DNA of 64,000 nt from Bacteroidetes bacterium UBA1947 (GCA_002336915.1 DDET01000026.1:102925-166924), one strand, 5' to 3'. Numbered from the stretch's first letter, positions 18,812 to 26,309 are shown. The notes: generated by a model not told the origin, from the sequence alone. Program-made: numbers and translations.

Positions 18812-18956
18812 GGCACCAAGCTACTATATTGAGTTGCTATATCAGACATTACGACAGCGTTATCGACCTACTTTAATCGGGGTTCAATTCCCCGTGGGAC
18901 CGAATGTGAGAAGTAAATATTGATATCAGAAATTCACATAGAAATAGCTTGGTGCC
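18812..18956. repeat. 12-bp inverted repeat flanking a tRNA 3' fragment
   Basis: GGCACCAAGCTA (18812-18823) and its exact reverse complement TAGCTTGGTGCC (18945-18956) flank the tRNA-like fragment. The right copy is also one arm of a terminator hairpin. The arrangement could be the arm sites of an attachment region at the left end of the unusual island, or a long RNA stem. Confidence 0.5.
18871..18902 (+). other. tRNA 3'-end fragment, candidate attachment site
   Basis: CGGGG-TTCAATT-CCCCG (18878-18894) is a perfect T-arm with the canonical TTCAA loop, followed by TGGGACC and a G, as in the 3' half of a tRNA acceptor stem. The matching 5' half (GGTCCCA or similar) is absent from the 90 bases upstream, so this is a remnant and not a full tRNA. 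Tyrosine recombinases commonly integrate at tRNA 3' ends and one starts 600 bases downstream, so this is a plausible att scar. I found no second copy in the window. Confidence 0.5.
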
Positions 18957-18980
18957 TTGTGCACCGAGCTATTTTATTTC
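18943..18980 (+). terminator. Strong hairpin terminator
   Basis: AATAGCTTGGTGC-CTTGT-GCACCGAGCTATT forms a 13-bp stem with one G-T wobble, followed by TTATTTC. It closes the transcript reading from the left and isolates the following island. Confidence 0.7.
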
Positions 18981-19152
18981 ATAAATATTCTTCTCTATAA
19001 GTCAACTTGCTCAGATAAGTTATTTATTCGCACATGGTATTTTTTAGAAATCTTTTCATTACCACTTGCAATCAGTCGAATATTTTTTATGATTTGACCA
19101 AACGGATGATTTGTCAAGTGGTAATGAGTTATTATTTTTTACTCGTTACCCT

Positions 19153-19527
19153 ATGCAGATGACAATTATCGAAAGAGCAGATATGAAAGTATGCACCTTT
19201 TGCTGGGAATTTCATTACCAGTATATGAAAGGTGCTTCTTTTAATTATGGAAGAAAAGAAGCGGTAACGGAATGTTGGCTTTGTCAACAAGTTATGTGTG
19301 GGGATTGCAAAGCAAGTTCCCAAAAAGAACTACAAAATGATGTCTTAAGTACATATGGCTTAACAATGTGCCAACGTTGTATAACGCAAATACGAAGACT
19401 AACTACACGACATAAAGAGTATGAAAAAATAGCCGAATCAGAACTGGAAATAGCCAAAGCAAATATACGCAAGAACATTTATCATCTGACCCAGGAAAAA
19501 CATGCCGTTAGTGATCGACACTTATAA
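19153..19527 (+). CDS. Zinc-ribbon-like cysteine-rich protein upstream of integrase
   Basis: From the ATG at 19153 the 124-residue protein has paired cysteines: CTFC, CWLC...MCGDC and CQRC, enough for two zinc-binding sites in about 70 residues. A basic helical tail follows (RRLTTRHKEYEKIAESELEIAKANIRK, shown in part). It ends with TAA 26 bases inside the integrase frame, so the two are probably coupled. A DNA-binding accessory of the recombinase is a reasonable guess. A TTG at 19111 is a weaker alternative start. Confidence 0.6.
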   Translation: MQMTIIERADMKVCTFCWEFHYQYMKGASFNYGRKEAVTECWLCQQVMCGDCKASSQKELQNDVLSTYGLTMCQRCITQIRRLTTRHKEYEKIAESELEIAKANIRKNIYHLTQEKHAVSDRHL

Positions 19528-20479
19528 CGACTACTTTTTCTATCTGCAATATAGAAGGCGCTCCCTGCCGGCAACTGTTAAAGCGAACAAGCTCGCGTTA
19601 CAGTATTTTGCGTTACTGTACGGTCAGATTGAGACCGACAAATTAAAATCTACTCATATGGTCAGATTTCACGAATGGGTACAACAAAGAAGGAGATTGC
19701 AAAAAAATGATAAGGGTGAATACGAATATCTTAGCAGATATTCAATTTATAAGGTCATGGTAAAATTGAGGGCTTATGTTAAATGGTTGAAAAGTGAATG
19801 ATTGTTGTGAGATTTGGATGTGATAGATGTTCCGGTAGGTAATGTTCCTCGCCCCATGCCGAAGTACCTTACTAAAGAAGAACTAAAGCAAATTCTTAGT
19901 TACCTAGATGATCGTGTTGATAAAGCAATGGTAGGGACTAAAAAAGCAGAGAAATATAATGCGTATCTCTATCGTGCTATCATCTGGTTTTTATATACAA
20001 CCGGTTTACGTAATGCAGAATTAAGAATCCTCAGAATGCAAGATTTAAATCTGGATGAACATGTCGGCGCTGTCTTAGGAAAAGGTAATAAATACGCCGC
20101 TATTACCTTTAGTGAAACTGCAAGGCAACACTTGACAGCATACCTCAAGATTAGGTCGAAGATTTTTCCAGGCATAAAATTTGGCTATGTTTTTACGTCA
20201 TATACCTATAAAGCCGATGCGCGATTTAGTGCATCGTGATTAAATGAGATGGTAAAAGCAATTGGCGCAAAGGCAGGAATTGTAACTAAAACAAACACGC
20301 ATATCTATCGTCATACACTTGCTACACACCTTATACAATCAGGGTGTACAATAGTTCAGGTGAGGGATAAGCTTAGACATAGTTCACTTACGGTGACAAA
20401 TATGTACACCCATAGTAGTCCTTTTGAGCAGCTGGCTTTAACGAAAAGCATTGATACAAATATTTTAATGGAATTGTAG
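19502..20479 (+). CDS. Tyrosine recombinase/integrase with three in-frame TGA codons
   Basis: One reading frame of 325 codons is interrupted only by TGA at 19799, 19808 and 20237 (codons 100, 103 and 246), and ends at TAG. If TGA is read as Gly, the N-terminal SAM-like core-binding domain (about 1-99) joins smoothly through WLKSE-G-LL-G-DLDV to the catalytic domain. All catalytic residues are present: Arg170 (TGLRNAEL), His267/Arg270 (HIYRH), His293 (LRHSS) and nucleophile Tyr302 (MYTHSS). Length is typical of XerC/D-like integrases. Under the standard code it would be a three-piece pseudogene. The intact active site, and the absence of frameshifts or other stops, support recoding. It overlaps the zinc-ribbon gene by 26 bases. 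Confidence 0.75.
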
Positions 20480-20504
20480 ATTATCAAGAATTGATAATCT
20501 ACAA
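20474..20504. repeat. 31-bp near-perfect palindrome at the integrase stop
   Basis: TTGTAGATTATCAA (20474-20487) and its exact reverse complement (20491-20504) are separated by GAA. The integrase TAG stop lies in the left arm. There is no T-run downstream on either strand, so it may be a transcript-stabilising hairpin or a recombinase site and not a classical terminator. Confidence 0.6.
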
Positions 20505-20674
20505 TAAAAAAATATCAAAAACTCTACATTGACTTGCAATCACGAAAAACTTCTTTACGGTAAAAATACAAGTCAATACGAAAGCTGTTTTATAGAAGAT
20601 ATGTAAACAGACGAAAGTTAGATGATTTGTCATGGTATATAGGCTCGATATTTTACCTTCTTACCATTCCAGCC

Positions 20675-21220
20675 ATGACGACAAACTATCAAGTAGATGT
20701 AAAACTTACTGACCTGACAACTTCAACTCCGGTTTTTGAAGAAACCTATGGCGTTACACTGTCAAAAGATTTCGTGGAAAATGTCGCTCCAAAGGAACAT
20801 TGATTTAAAGCCCACGTGGAAAGTTTCTTAGTACAGATGAAAAGAAATAGCGATCGTTCCGGCAAGAAGCCGTTCAAAAAGTGGGACATCTTTGTGGTAG
20901 GGTATGGTATGAATACGGGCAGTGAAGTGAACGGCGACAGACCATCGATTGTATATAAACAGTCGAAAAGCACCCTTTGAGATGACATTGTTGTCATCCC
21001 TCTTACTAGTGCTGCTTTAGAGAAACAAACTGATGCATTTGATGTACTAGTACCAAAGGACGATGCAAATAACCTATATCAAAACTCATGGAGTAGGATT
21101 AGACAGCTCCGTTCGATTTCAACGAAGAGAGTAGGAAAGTACGTTGGAACAATTACAGACGCAGCGGTAATAGACGCAATTAATTGTAAGGTTAAGGAAA
21201 TGCTTTGAATGGAAGTATAA
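20675..21220 (+). CDS. PemK/MazF-like toxin family protein with in-frame TGA codons
   Basis: The frame from ATG 20675 runs 181 codons to TAA at 21218. It passes TGA at 20801 (codon 43), 20978 (codon 102) and 21206 (codon 178). The middle section is PemK-like: WDIFVVGYGMNTGSEVNGDRP corresponds to the GDI...G.E..K.RP core (positions about 72-92), then SKSTL-G-DDIVVIPLTSA matches the IPLTS strand. The family cleaves mRNA in toxin-antitoxin systems. Residues 1-42 could act as an N-terminal antitoxin-like or dimer segment. TGA 21206 could be a true stop, giving 177 residues. No separate antitoxin gene is obvious. A terminator follows at once. Confidence 0.65.
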
Positions 21221-21225
21221 GAAAA

Positions 21226-21248
21226 CCCCTCGTATAGAGGGGCTTATT
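21226..21248 (+). terminator. Hairpin terminator after the PemK-like gene
   Basis: CCCCTC-GTATA-GAGGGG is followed by CTTATTAAA. It lies six bases after the TAA stop of the PemK-like frame, supporting that frame's end. Confidence 0.7.
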
Positions 21249-21261
21249 AAATCATCCTTTC

Positions 21262-21297
21262 CTAAGGCATTGTGTTAATCACTAAATCATGCCTTAG
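21262..21297. repeat. 9-bp inverted repeat upstream of a small gene
   Basis: CTAAGGCAT (21262-21270) and ATGCCTTAG (21289-21297) are exact reverse complements with 18 bases between. It lies just ahead of the gene at 21325 and may be an operator or an RNA stem. Confidence 0.45.
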
Positions 21298-21324
21298 TAT
21301 AGTTGATTTGATCCTGAAAGCAAT

Positions 21325-21678
21325 ATGAAGTGAATGCCTTATTCTAAACAAAAATCCAAATGTATGACAACATTAGAATGTACAGGTGTATGGACAAGGC
21401 AGCCACAGGAAAAAGCAGGTAACTATCACTTTTCTGGTCAGTTTTTAGCTACGAAGGAAGTGGTAGAAACCTTAACGGCAAATGAGATTCTTTCAATCTA
21501 TCAGGACATCAAGGCATTTGTTAAAAACCAAAATGGTGTGGATTATCTACAAGTCTATGCGGATGAACAAGGCCGAACACTATATCTCATTGACCAATTA
21601 ACAAAGGATATGATTGAAAGTGGTGAGTATAGTCCTCTTGACAATCATTGCACGCTTCTTTGGCCTCACCAATACTAA
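21325..21678 (+). CDS. Small soluble protein of unknown function, possible TGA at codon 3
   Basis: The frame can start at ATG 21325 (MK-TGA-MPYSKQKS) or at the ATG at 21334, giving 114-117 residues and ending in TAA. The sequence VWTRQPQEKAGNYHFSGQF and a helical EILSIYQDIKAFVKN segment suggest a compact alpha/beta fold; no motif is recognised. If UGA is glycine here as in neighbouring genes, the upstream start is available. The gene is followed by a hairpin terminator at 21809. Confidence 0.55.
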
Positions 21679-21808
21679 AGATGGTAAACAGGTATACCTG
21701 GTGCAGAAATCCTTTAGATAAGTCCAGCGCATGAGTGCTAGTTGCTCAAAGAGAATATCACTTTGTTACCTGGCTTTAGGAGAAGGGCTGCATATCATTG
21801 TTAACCGC

Positions 21809-21832
21809 GCTCCCAGTTTACTGGGAGCTTTT
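21809..21832 (+). terminator. Rho-independent terminator
   Basis: GCTCCCAG-TTTA-CTGGGAGC followed by TTTTATATTATTTTTT. It separates the toxin/small-protein group from the peptide-maturation cassette. A motif TTTAGGAGAAGGGCTGCAT just upstream resembles the one ahead of the terminator at 24263. Confidence 0.75.
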
Positions 21833-21910
21833 ATATTATTTTTTGTATTCTTCTATTGGATTTAGTGGAAATTATGATTAATTTTAAATTAAGTCTTAAA
21901 AACTATAGTT

Positions 21911-22075
21911 ATGCAGGAAAGCAACACTGTACTTAATGATATTCTTTTCAATGATGTAGAGGTGCTAAAGAAAGCTAAGTATTCTACAAGTAATTCAAAT
22001 AGTGATTGCGATTGTGGAGATTGCGATTGCGATTGTACGGATTGCGCGTGTGTTAACTGTGATCTTGGAGATTAA
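21911..22075 (+). CDS. Cysteine-rich RiPP precursor peptide (54 aa, eight Cys)
   Basis: This peptide is too short for usual gene finders. Residues 1-29 form a leader (MQESNTVLNDILFNDVEVLK) and the C-terminal 23 residues form a core with eight cysteines alternating mainly with Asp: DCDCGDCDCDC, TDCAC and VNC. Several Cys-x3-Asp pairs occur, the spacing bridged by thioethers in ranthipeptides such as freyrasin. Its TAA stop shares a base with the ATG of the radical SAM gene (TAATG), so the pair is translationally coupled. The product is probably a thioether-bridged or metal-binding peptide. The leader contains no double-Gly motif. Precursor identity is inferred from size, composition and coupling. 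Confidence 0.75.
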   Translation: MQESNTVLNDILFNDVEVLKKAKYSTSNSNSDCDCGDCDCDCTDCACVNCDLGD

Positions 22076-23412
22076 TGATACCGTATAAAAATCCTCATTT
22101 AGTCGTTCGACCCATAGATGATGGGTTTGTAACCATTTCTAATACGTATTCAACAGATGGTCTAAAAGTCGTTAATGCAAAGCAATATCAGATTTTCCAG
22201 AATGTTAATGGAGTTAATGATATAAAAAATATAGCATCGTTGACTAATTTAGACATCACTGCTGTTTCTAATGTTTTAGAACAATTTGAACAGAAACAAA
22301 TAGTAAATTTCTCTGGAAATTTTGAAGAACCTGATTGGAATAAGGAAGACCCTAAAAGTTTAAATCTATGGGTGCACACGACAAACAAATGTAATTTAGG
22401 TTGCTCTTATTGTTATATTTCTACCTTGCAAACCACGGGCGGTATGTCTGAAGAAGTAATTGCTCAGTTAGGTAAAAAGCTATTACAAACGGCAGTGGAA
22501 AGAAAATTAAAATCTGTAAAGCTTAGACTTGCAGGTGGTGAGCCATTGCTCCAATTTAAACATTGGAAAGATTTCATAGTTGAAATGAAGGAGGAATTTT
22601 TGAAAATTCAGTGTGACTTTGGAGTGGGGTTCTTAACTAATTTAACTTACATCAACGATGAGATAATTGAGTTCGCTAAGAAATATAATATTGGCTTTGG
22701 CGTTTCAATGGATGGTTTTGGGACCTATCATGATCTCACACGAAAATACCATAATGGAAAAGGTAGTTTTGATAAAGTAGACGAAAATGTTAAGAAATTA
22801 TTACAGAATGGCATAACACCGTCAATTTCTACAGTTGTTACGCAACAAAATATGGAGGGGTTATATGCGCTAACCGAGTACTTGATCGATTTGAACATAC
22901 ATTTTCGATATTCAATTGTGCATGGGGAGTTTATAGATAGGGTGCGTTTATCAGAAATCCTTACACAGTGTTACGATTTAATGGAGAAGGCTATATATGA
23001 ACAGGATTATGCCTTTTCCCAAAAACATAGGCTTTGTGATTTAAAACCGTCTGAAATATTTTTTCAAACGTGTTCTTCAGGTTTAAATGGCGGCGCTGTA
23101 TATGTGGATGGCGGCCTTTATTTTTGCCATGTAAAATTTGGTGATAATGATACATCCGGTAGTCTTTTTGATAAAGGAGATTTACTTAGTATTATTGCGC
23201 AAAAGCAACATTATGTAGGAGAACGTTCACAAGACTGCATGACCTGCGATTATAAATATGTTTGTACAAGCGGCTGTCCAATGTACAGAGTGGATGGCAA
23301 AGACGCAAGTTGCGGTTTATATCATGAACAGTTGCCCAGGTTTTATGAATTATTAGGTAGAGAACGGCTACACAAGCTCAAAAAGGCCGTCGCATTAACT
23401 CCAACTACGTAG
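22075..23412 (+). CDS. Radical SAM/SPASM peptide maturase
   Basis: The radical SAM cluster motif CNLGCSYC (Cys106, Cys110, Cys113) is followed by LRLAGGEPLL, the SAM-binding GGE motif. The C-terminal SPASM domain (about residues 340-430) has the expected cysteines: CSSG.., CHVKFGD, CMTCDYKYVCTSGCP and CGLYH. They would hold auxiliary 4Fe-4S clusters. The first 90 residues form a PqqD-like recognition (RRE) region for the leader peptide. It probably installs thioether cross-links in the adjacent Cys-rich peptide by radical hydrogen abstraction. The gene has no internal TGA and ends in TAG. 445 aa is typical of ranthipeptide/sactipeptide maturases. Confidence 0.85.
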   Translation: MIPYKNPHLVVRPIDDGFVTISNTYSTDGLKVVNAKQYQIFQNVNGVNDIKNIASLTNLDITAVSNVLEQFEQKQIVNFSGNFEEPDWNKEDPKSLNLWVHTTNKCNLGCSYCYISTLQTTGGMSEEVIAQLGKKLLQTAVERKLKSVKLRLAGGEPLLQFKHWKDFIVEMKEEFLKIQCDFGVGFLTNLTYINDEIIEFAKKYNIGFGVSMDGFGTYHDLTRKYHNGKGSFDKVDENVKKLLQNGITPSISTVVTQQNMEGLYALTEYLIDLNIHFRYSIVHGEFIDRVRLSEILTQCYDLMEKAIYEQDYAFSQKHRLCDLKPSEIFFQTCSSGLNGGAVYVDGGLYFCHVKFGDNDTSGSLFDKGDLLSIIAQKQHYVGERSQDCMTCDYKYVCTSGCPMYRVDGKDASCGLYHEQLPRFYELLGRERLHKLKKAVALTPTT

Positions 23413-23476
23413 TTTCAATTGCCTTTTTGCTTAAAATCAGTATAATCAGAACTACTGATTTATCTAACTATTTCAC

Positions 23477-24166
23477 ATGACAGATATTTGTTTCAAGGTA
23501 GATAAGGTAAATGATGCCTATAATTGGCGGGATTGTGCTAACAATAATTTTTATGGTGTTGATTTAAAAAATTTAATTCCAAACGATGTATTATTACAGC
23601 TCCAGAGTGTAACTAAAGACAATGCTATTACGGTATTAGATATATACCTGGCGAATCTATATAAAGACGTAAATCTAGCTGGTAAAGCTAAGGTTCTGCA
23701 AGACCGACGAAATAAAAATGTAACAGAGATTTTTGCAATTATGGAAAATGCAACCGGCAAATGTATACCAGTGTGAGTCATTACTGTTGTTTTAACGACA
23801 ATTCCTAAATGTCCGTATAACCCCCAAAAGCGGTGGTGTATGTATTGTCCACTTTCAACCTCGTCGGAGAAGCAGCCTCAAGATAGTGTAAGATGAATTG
23901 TTCATGAGTTGCTTCATATGATATTGCATTATTATTATGAAGATTACATTAAATCAAAGGGATTATCAGATAAAGAGTTTCATGATTTAAAAGAAGCCCA
24001 AACAGTTATACTGAATGATATTTACAACGGGATAATCACCCATCCTGATAAAGGATATGAAATTCATAGAAGACTAAGAGATAATTTCCTCATATTCCGA
24101 AGAAATCACAAGAATTTCAAGGATTTTGTTGATTATAACATTGAGCAGATAAATTCCAACAAATAG
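23477..24166 (+). CDS. HExxH metalloprotease-like protein with two in-frame TGA codons, RiPP partner
   Basis: A single 229-codon frame runs from ATG 23477 to TAG 24164, with TGA at 23774 (codon 100) and 23894 (codon 140). Read as glycine, the second lies in SVR-G-IVHELLHMILHYYYEDY. HELLH (residues 143-147) is the zinc-binding HExxH signature, in a helix like those of small zinc metallopeptidases. A PKCPYNPQKRW segment precedes it. With the standard code one sees only a 99-residue and an 85-residue fragment, the latter lacking an ATG at its start. It lies 64 bases after the radical SAM gene, so it could remove the leader of the modified peptide. Family and role are inferred from the motif and position. 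Confidence 0.65.
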
Positions 24167-24262
24167 CTAAAAAGAGGCTGGCGAAAGTAAGTAATAGGGA
24201 GGTAACGAAACTTCTGTCTGTATGGTTTAGGAAAGGGCTGTATGCCGCATGTGAATCAGAAT

Positions 24263-24286
24263 CTCCCGTTTTCAGGAGGCTTTTTT
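24263..24286 (+). terminator. Terminator closing the RiPP cassette
   Basis: CTCC-CGTTTTCA-GGAG followed by a run of T at 24281. It overlaps the end of the convergent gene at 24272. Confidence 0.6.
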
Positions 24287-25096
24287 GAAATTACTTTTAA
24301 TCTCATTGAAAAGGTCAAGCGCGAGTTTTTTGTTTATGCTTTTAGGCAACGTTTCCAATGACATGTCAGGCGCACCAATTGCGGTAGGTGTATATTTGAA
24401 TTCAATGTTATTTACTTGCAACGATTCAGGATGAAATACTTTGGAAAATTCTATAACGTGCGGTACAATTTTTTTAAGAATTGCTGTGTTAGATAGTTTT
24501 TTAGGTTTCAGTAACATCAATAATTCATGGTCCAAAATGTCGTCTGCATTTAATGCGTCTTTTTTGGCTGTTTCGGCTAATATATAATTTGGCAGACAGG
24601 AGTTGATATTAGTAGTATAGGGCTGGTGTTTTAATGTCAAATCTATAATGGCAAAAGGTGGAGCAACTAGCCACGCATGGCCAGCATCTACACGATTCCG
24701 GGTTACAGTCCAAAAATATTGTTTTGGAACCTTATCCTTTTCAGGGAAAGACAAAGTCAAACTTCCTTTAGTAATAAAGTTCCAGATACCAAACTTTTCT
24801 AATATCCTACTTAGTATCATTGATACTTCTACACATCTTCCTTGTGAATTTTCAATTTTTAGTTGTTCGAATAGGTATTCGGTAGCAAATGATATGATAC
24901 TTTTTGCATTGGCAAGATATTCCGGCGTGTACACCTGTTTGTTTACAAAGCTTGCGTAGCAATTAAGGAATTCAGGGTTAACCCGCTCAATAGCCATAAA
25001 GTTTGGGTTGTCGTAAAAGCCAACCAAATCTGTGGGTATATCACTATTCTTAAAGAACTCCTGTTGTATACTCAACTTACTAGCGATGTCTATCAT
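24272..25096 (-). CDS. Transglutaminase-like Cys-His-Asp protein of unknown role
   Basis: A 274-residue protein with the order of residues seen in transglutaminase/cysteine-protease-like folds: Cys88 in GRCVEVSMILSRIL, His140 in VDAGHAWLVAPP and Asp152 in AIIDLTLKHQ. There is no signal peptide, so it acts in the cytoplasm. It is convergent with the RiPP cassette and its TGA stop lies within that cassette's terminator hairpin. It uses TGG for Trp. Under code 25 it would extend only 15 further residues to TAA, so its genetic code cannot be decided. Amidase, peptidase or acyltransferase activity are all possible. Confidence 0.55.
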   Translation of the reverse strand: MIDIASKLSIQQEFFKNSDIPTDLVGFYDNPNFMAIERVNPEFLNCYASFVNKQVYTPEYLANAKSIISFATEYLFEQLKIENSQGRCVEVSMILSRILEKFGIWNFITKGSLTLSFPEKDKVPKQYFWTVTRNRVDAGHAWLVAPPFAIIDLTLKHQPYTTNINSCLPNYILAETAKKDALNADDILDHELLMLLKPKKLSNTAILKKIVPHVIEFSKVFHPESLQVNNIEFKYTPTAIGAPDMSLETLPKSINKKLALDLFNEIKSNFKKAS

Positions 25097-25196
25097 AAAT
25101 CATATATAATGTTGCAAAGTTCTCACTATTTTATGATAAAAATATATTAGAGTTTATATATAGGCGCATTCTGCCGAACTTTAAAAAAACCAATTT

Positions 25197-25492
25197 ATGG
25201 AGCTCACACCTACATCATTAAACATATTAGGCCTAGCGGCTAATATAATGGGCACGATAATATTAGCCTTAGCTTAAATTCATATATACGTTCCATTCGA
25301 CTTGCAGTTGATGGCCATGAGTTGTATATTTTATCAGTAAATCATCCTGATAAACGCAAACATATTGTCCAAGTGACAGGAACAGATGTGCATATGAATA
25401 GAGATAGAAAGCGTTCTAGTAATCTCTCATGGTTAGGAATAACTTTCGTCGTTGGAGGTTTTGCACTACAGCTTTATTCATACTTTATCTAG
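25197..25492 (+). pseudogene. Frameshifted two-transmembrane protein
   Basis: Reading from ATG 25197 gives a first hydrophobic segment (LNILGLAANIMGTIILALA) and then TAA. A second frame, overlapping by a few bases at about 25275, continues LNSYIRSIRLAVDGHEL and later SWLGITFVVGGFALQLYSYF to TAG at 25490. Together they make one 98-residue, two-TM protein with a polar loop, a common shape for small membrane proteins. The frame change (-1/+2) has no slippery heptamer, so it is probably a mutation or a sequencing error. Confidence 0.6.
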
Positions 25493-25534
25493 TAATAAAA
25501 TGCATTATATTGTATTGTATTGATGATTTGATCA

Positions 25535-26296
25535 ATGAGCGATAAGATAATAGATATATATAACGTAGACACTTGGCCGCTAGGTGTTAAACAGTATTTC
25601 AATGATAACTATGAAGTATTGAATAATTTTGCAAATGGATCATCAGGGTATGCTGATCAAATTATTGCTGCAGGAGAATATGACAAAGTAATAATGGGAT
25701 TAAAGCCTATATTATCGTCTTACTACTTACATGGCTATCATTGTACTCGTTTAACAGAAAAGGAAGCTAGTGCTATTCTATCCAATGGGATGTTTTCACA
25801 AAATGCGGACACACTAAAACTGAGGATCGAAAATCTCATATTGGACGGGATATTACAGCAAAGTATTGCAGAAGAATTGCTATCGTCACACGCAGCGGAC
25901 GAGAGTAATAGGAAGCATATGTTGTGGTTCTGTTTCTTCTCTCCTTATATAGCCGGACAAAGTGGTATTGAAAGATTTTTCAGGTCTTGGGGTGGGGAGG
26001 CACTATATAATTCCCATGAAAGTAATCCGATAACAGGGCCAATTTTAAACAAAATTGGTAATCCATATGTTATTGAGGCACTAGTACCGCTAAGTGGATT
26101 TGAAGGACACGGGTTTGAAATAAACTTTGCAGACCGCTATATGTGTAGCAAATCCAATGAAAGGCCTAGAAACGATTATTACGAAGGATATAGTACTGTG
26201 AACCTCCCTGCTGAAAATATTCTTAGTGCTATTCAACATCCTGACGAAAAATTTATTCAACTTACAAAGTGCAATTTATGGGAACCTGCACTATAA
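25535..26296 (+). CDS. Conserved-type accessory protein with HCTRL motif (253 aa)
   Basis: A soluble protein with YHCTRLTEKEASAILSNGM near residue 70 and WFCFFSPYIAGQSGIERFFRSWGGEALYNSHE near residues 130-160 (given in part). This is a pattern seen in a widespread accessory family whose function I do not know. The H..TRL..E opening recalls ADP-ribosyltransferase-like folds, but no confident match to their catalytic set can be made. It stands 13 bases before the DUF4238 gene, so the two are probably co-transcribed. Confidence 0.5.
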   Translation: MSDKIIDIYNVDTWPLGVKQYFNDNYEVLNNFANGSSGYADQIIAAGEYDKVIMGLKPILSSYYLHGYHCTRLTEKEASAILSNGMFSQNADTLKLRIENLILDGILQQSIAEELLSSHAADESNRKHMLWFCFFSPYIAGQSGIERFFRSWGGEALYNSHESNPITGPILNKIGNPYVIEALVPLSGFEGHGFEINFADRYMCSKSNERPRNDYYEGYSTVNLPAENILSAIQHPDEKFIQLTKCNLWEPAL

Positions 26297-26309
26297 TAGA
26301 TAATGTATA

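Larger units (their letters stand above)
18810..24290. mobile_element. Island with in-frame TGA codons (code-25-like, UGA = Gly) carrying integrase, toxin and RiPP cassette
   Basis: Between a tRNA 3' fragment on the left and a terminator at 24263 on the right, at least three genes (integrase, PemK-like toxin, HExxH protein), and probably a fourth, run on in a single frame through TGA codons. They end only at TAA or TAG. TGG encodes Trp normally in the same genes. The residues expected at several TGA positions are glycine, for example before the LNEMV helix of the integrase and in TL-G-DDIVVIPLTS of the PemK-like protein. Base composition is more AT-rich than the flanking chromosome. UGA = Gly is known from Absconditabacteria (SR1) and Gracilibacteria. 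The block is therefore either a transferred element or a mis-joined contig segment. Boundaries are approximate. Confidence 0.65.

Noticed and set aside
18841..18902. Complete tRNA gene
   Set aside because: Only the T-arm and 3' acceptor half can be paired; no D-arm or anticodon arm fits.
19502..20479. TGA read as tryptophan (code 4) or selenocysteine
   Set aside because: TGG serves Trp in the same genes. Several positions favour Gly, there is no SECIS-like element that I can recognise, and there are many TGAs per gene. Gly (code 25) fits best, but this remains to be tested.
19502..20479. Ordinary pseudogene of the integrase with nonsense mutations
   Set aside because: All stops are TGA, there is no frameshift, the active site is intact and neighbouring genes show the same pattern.
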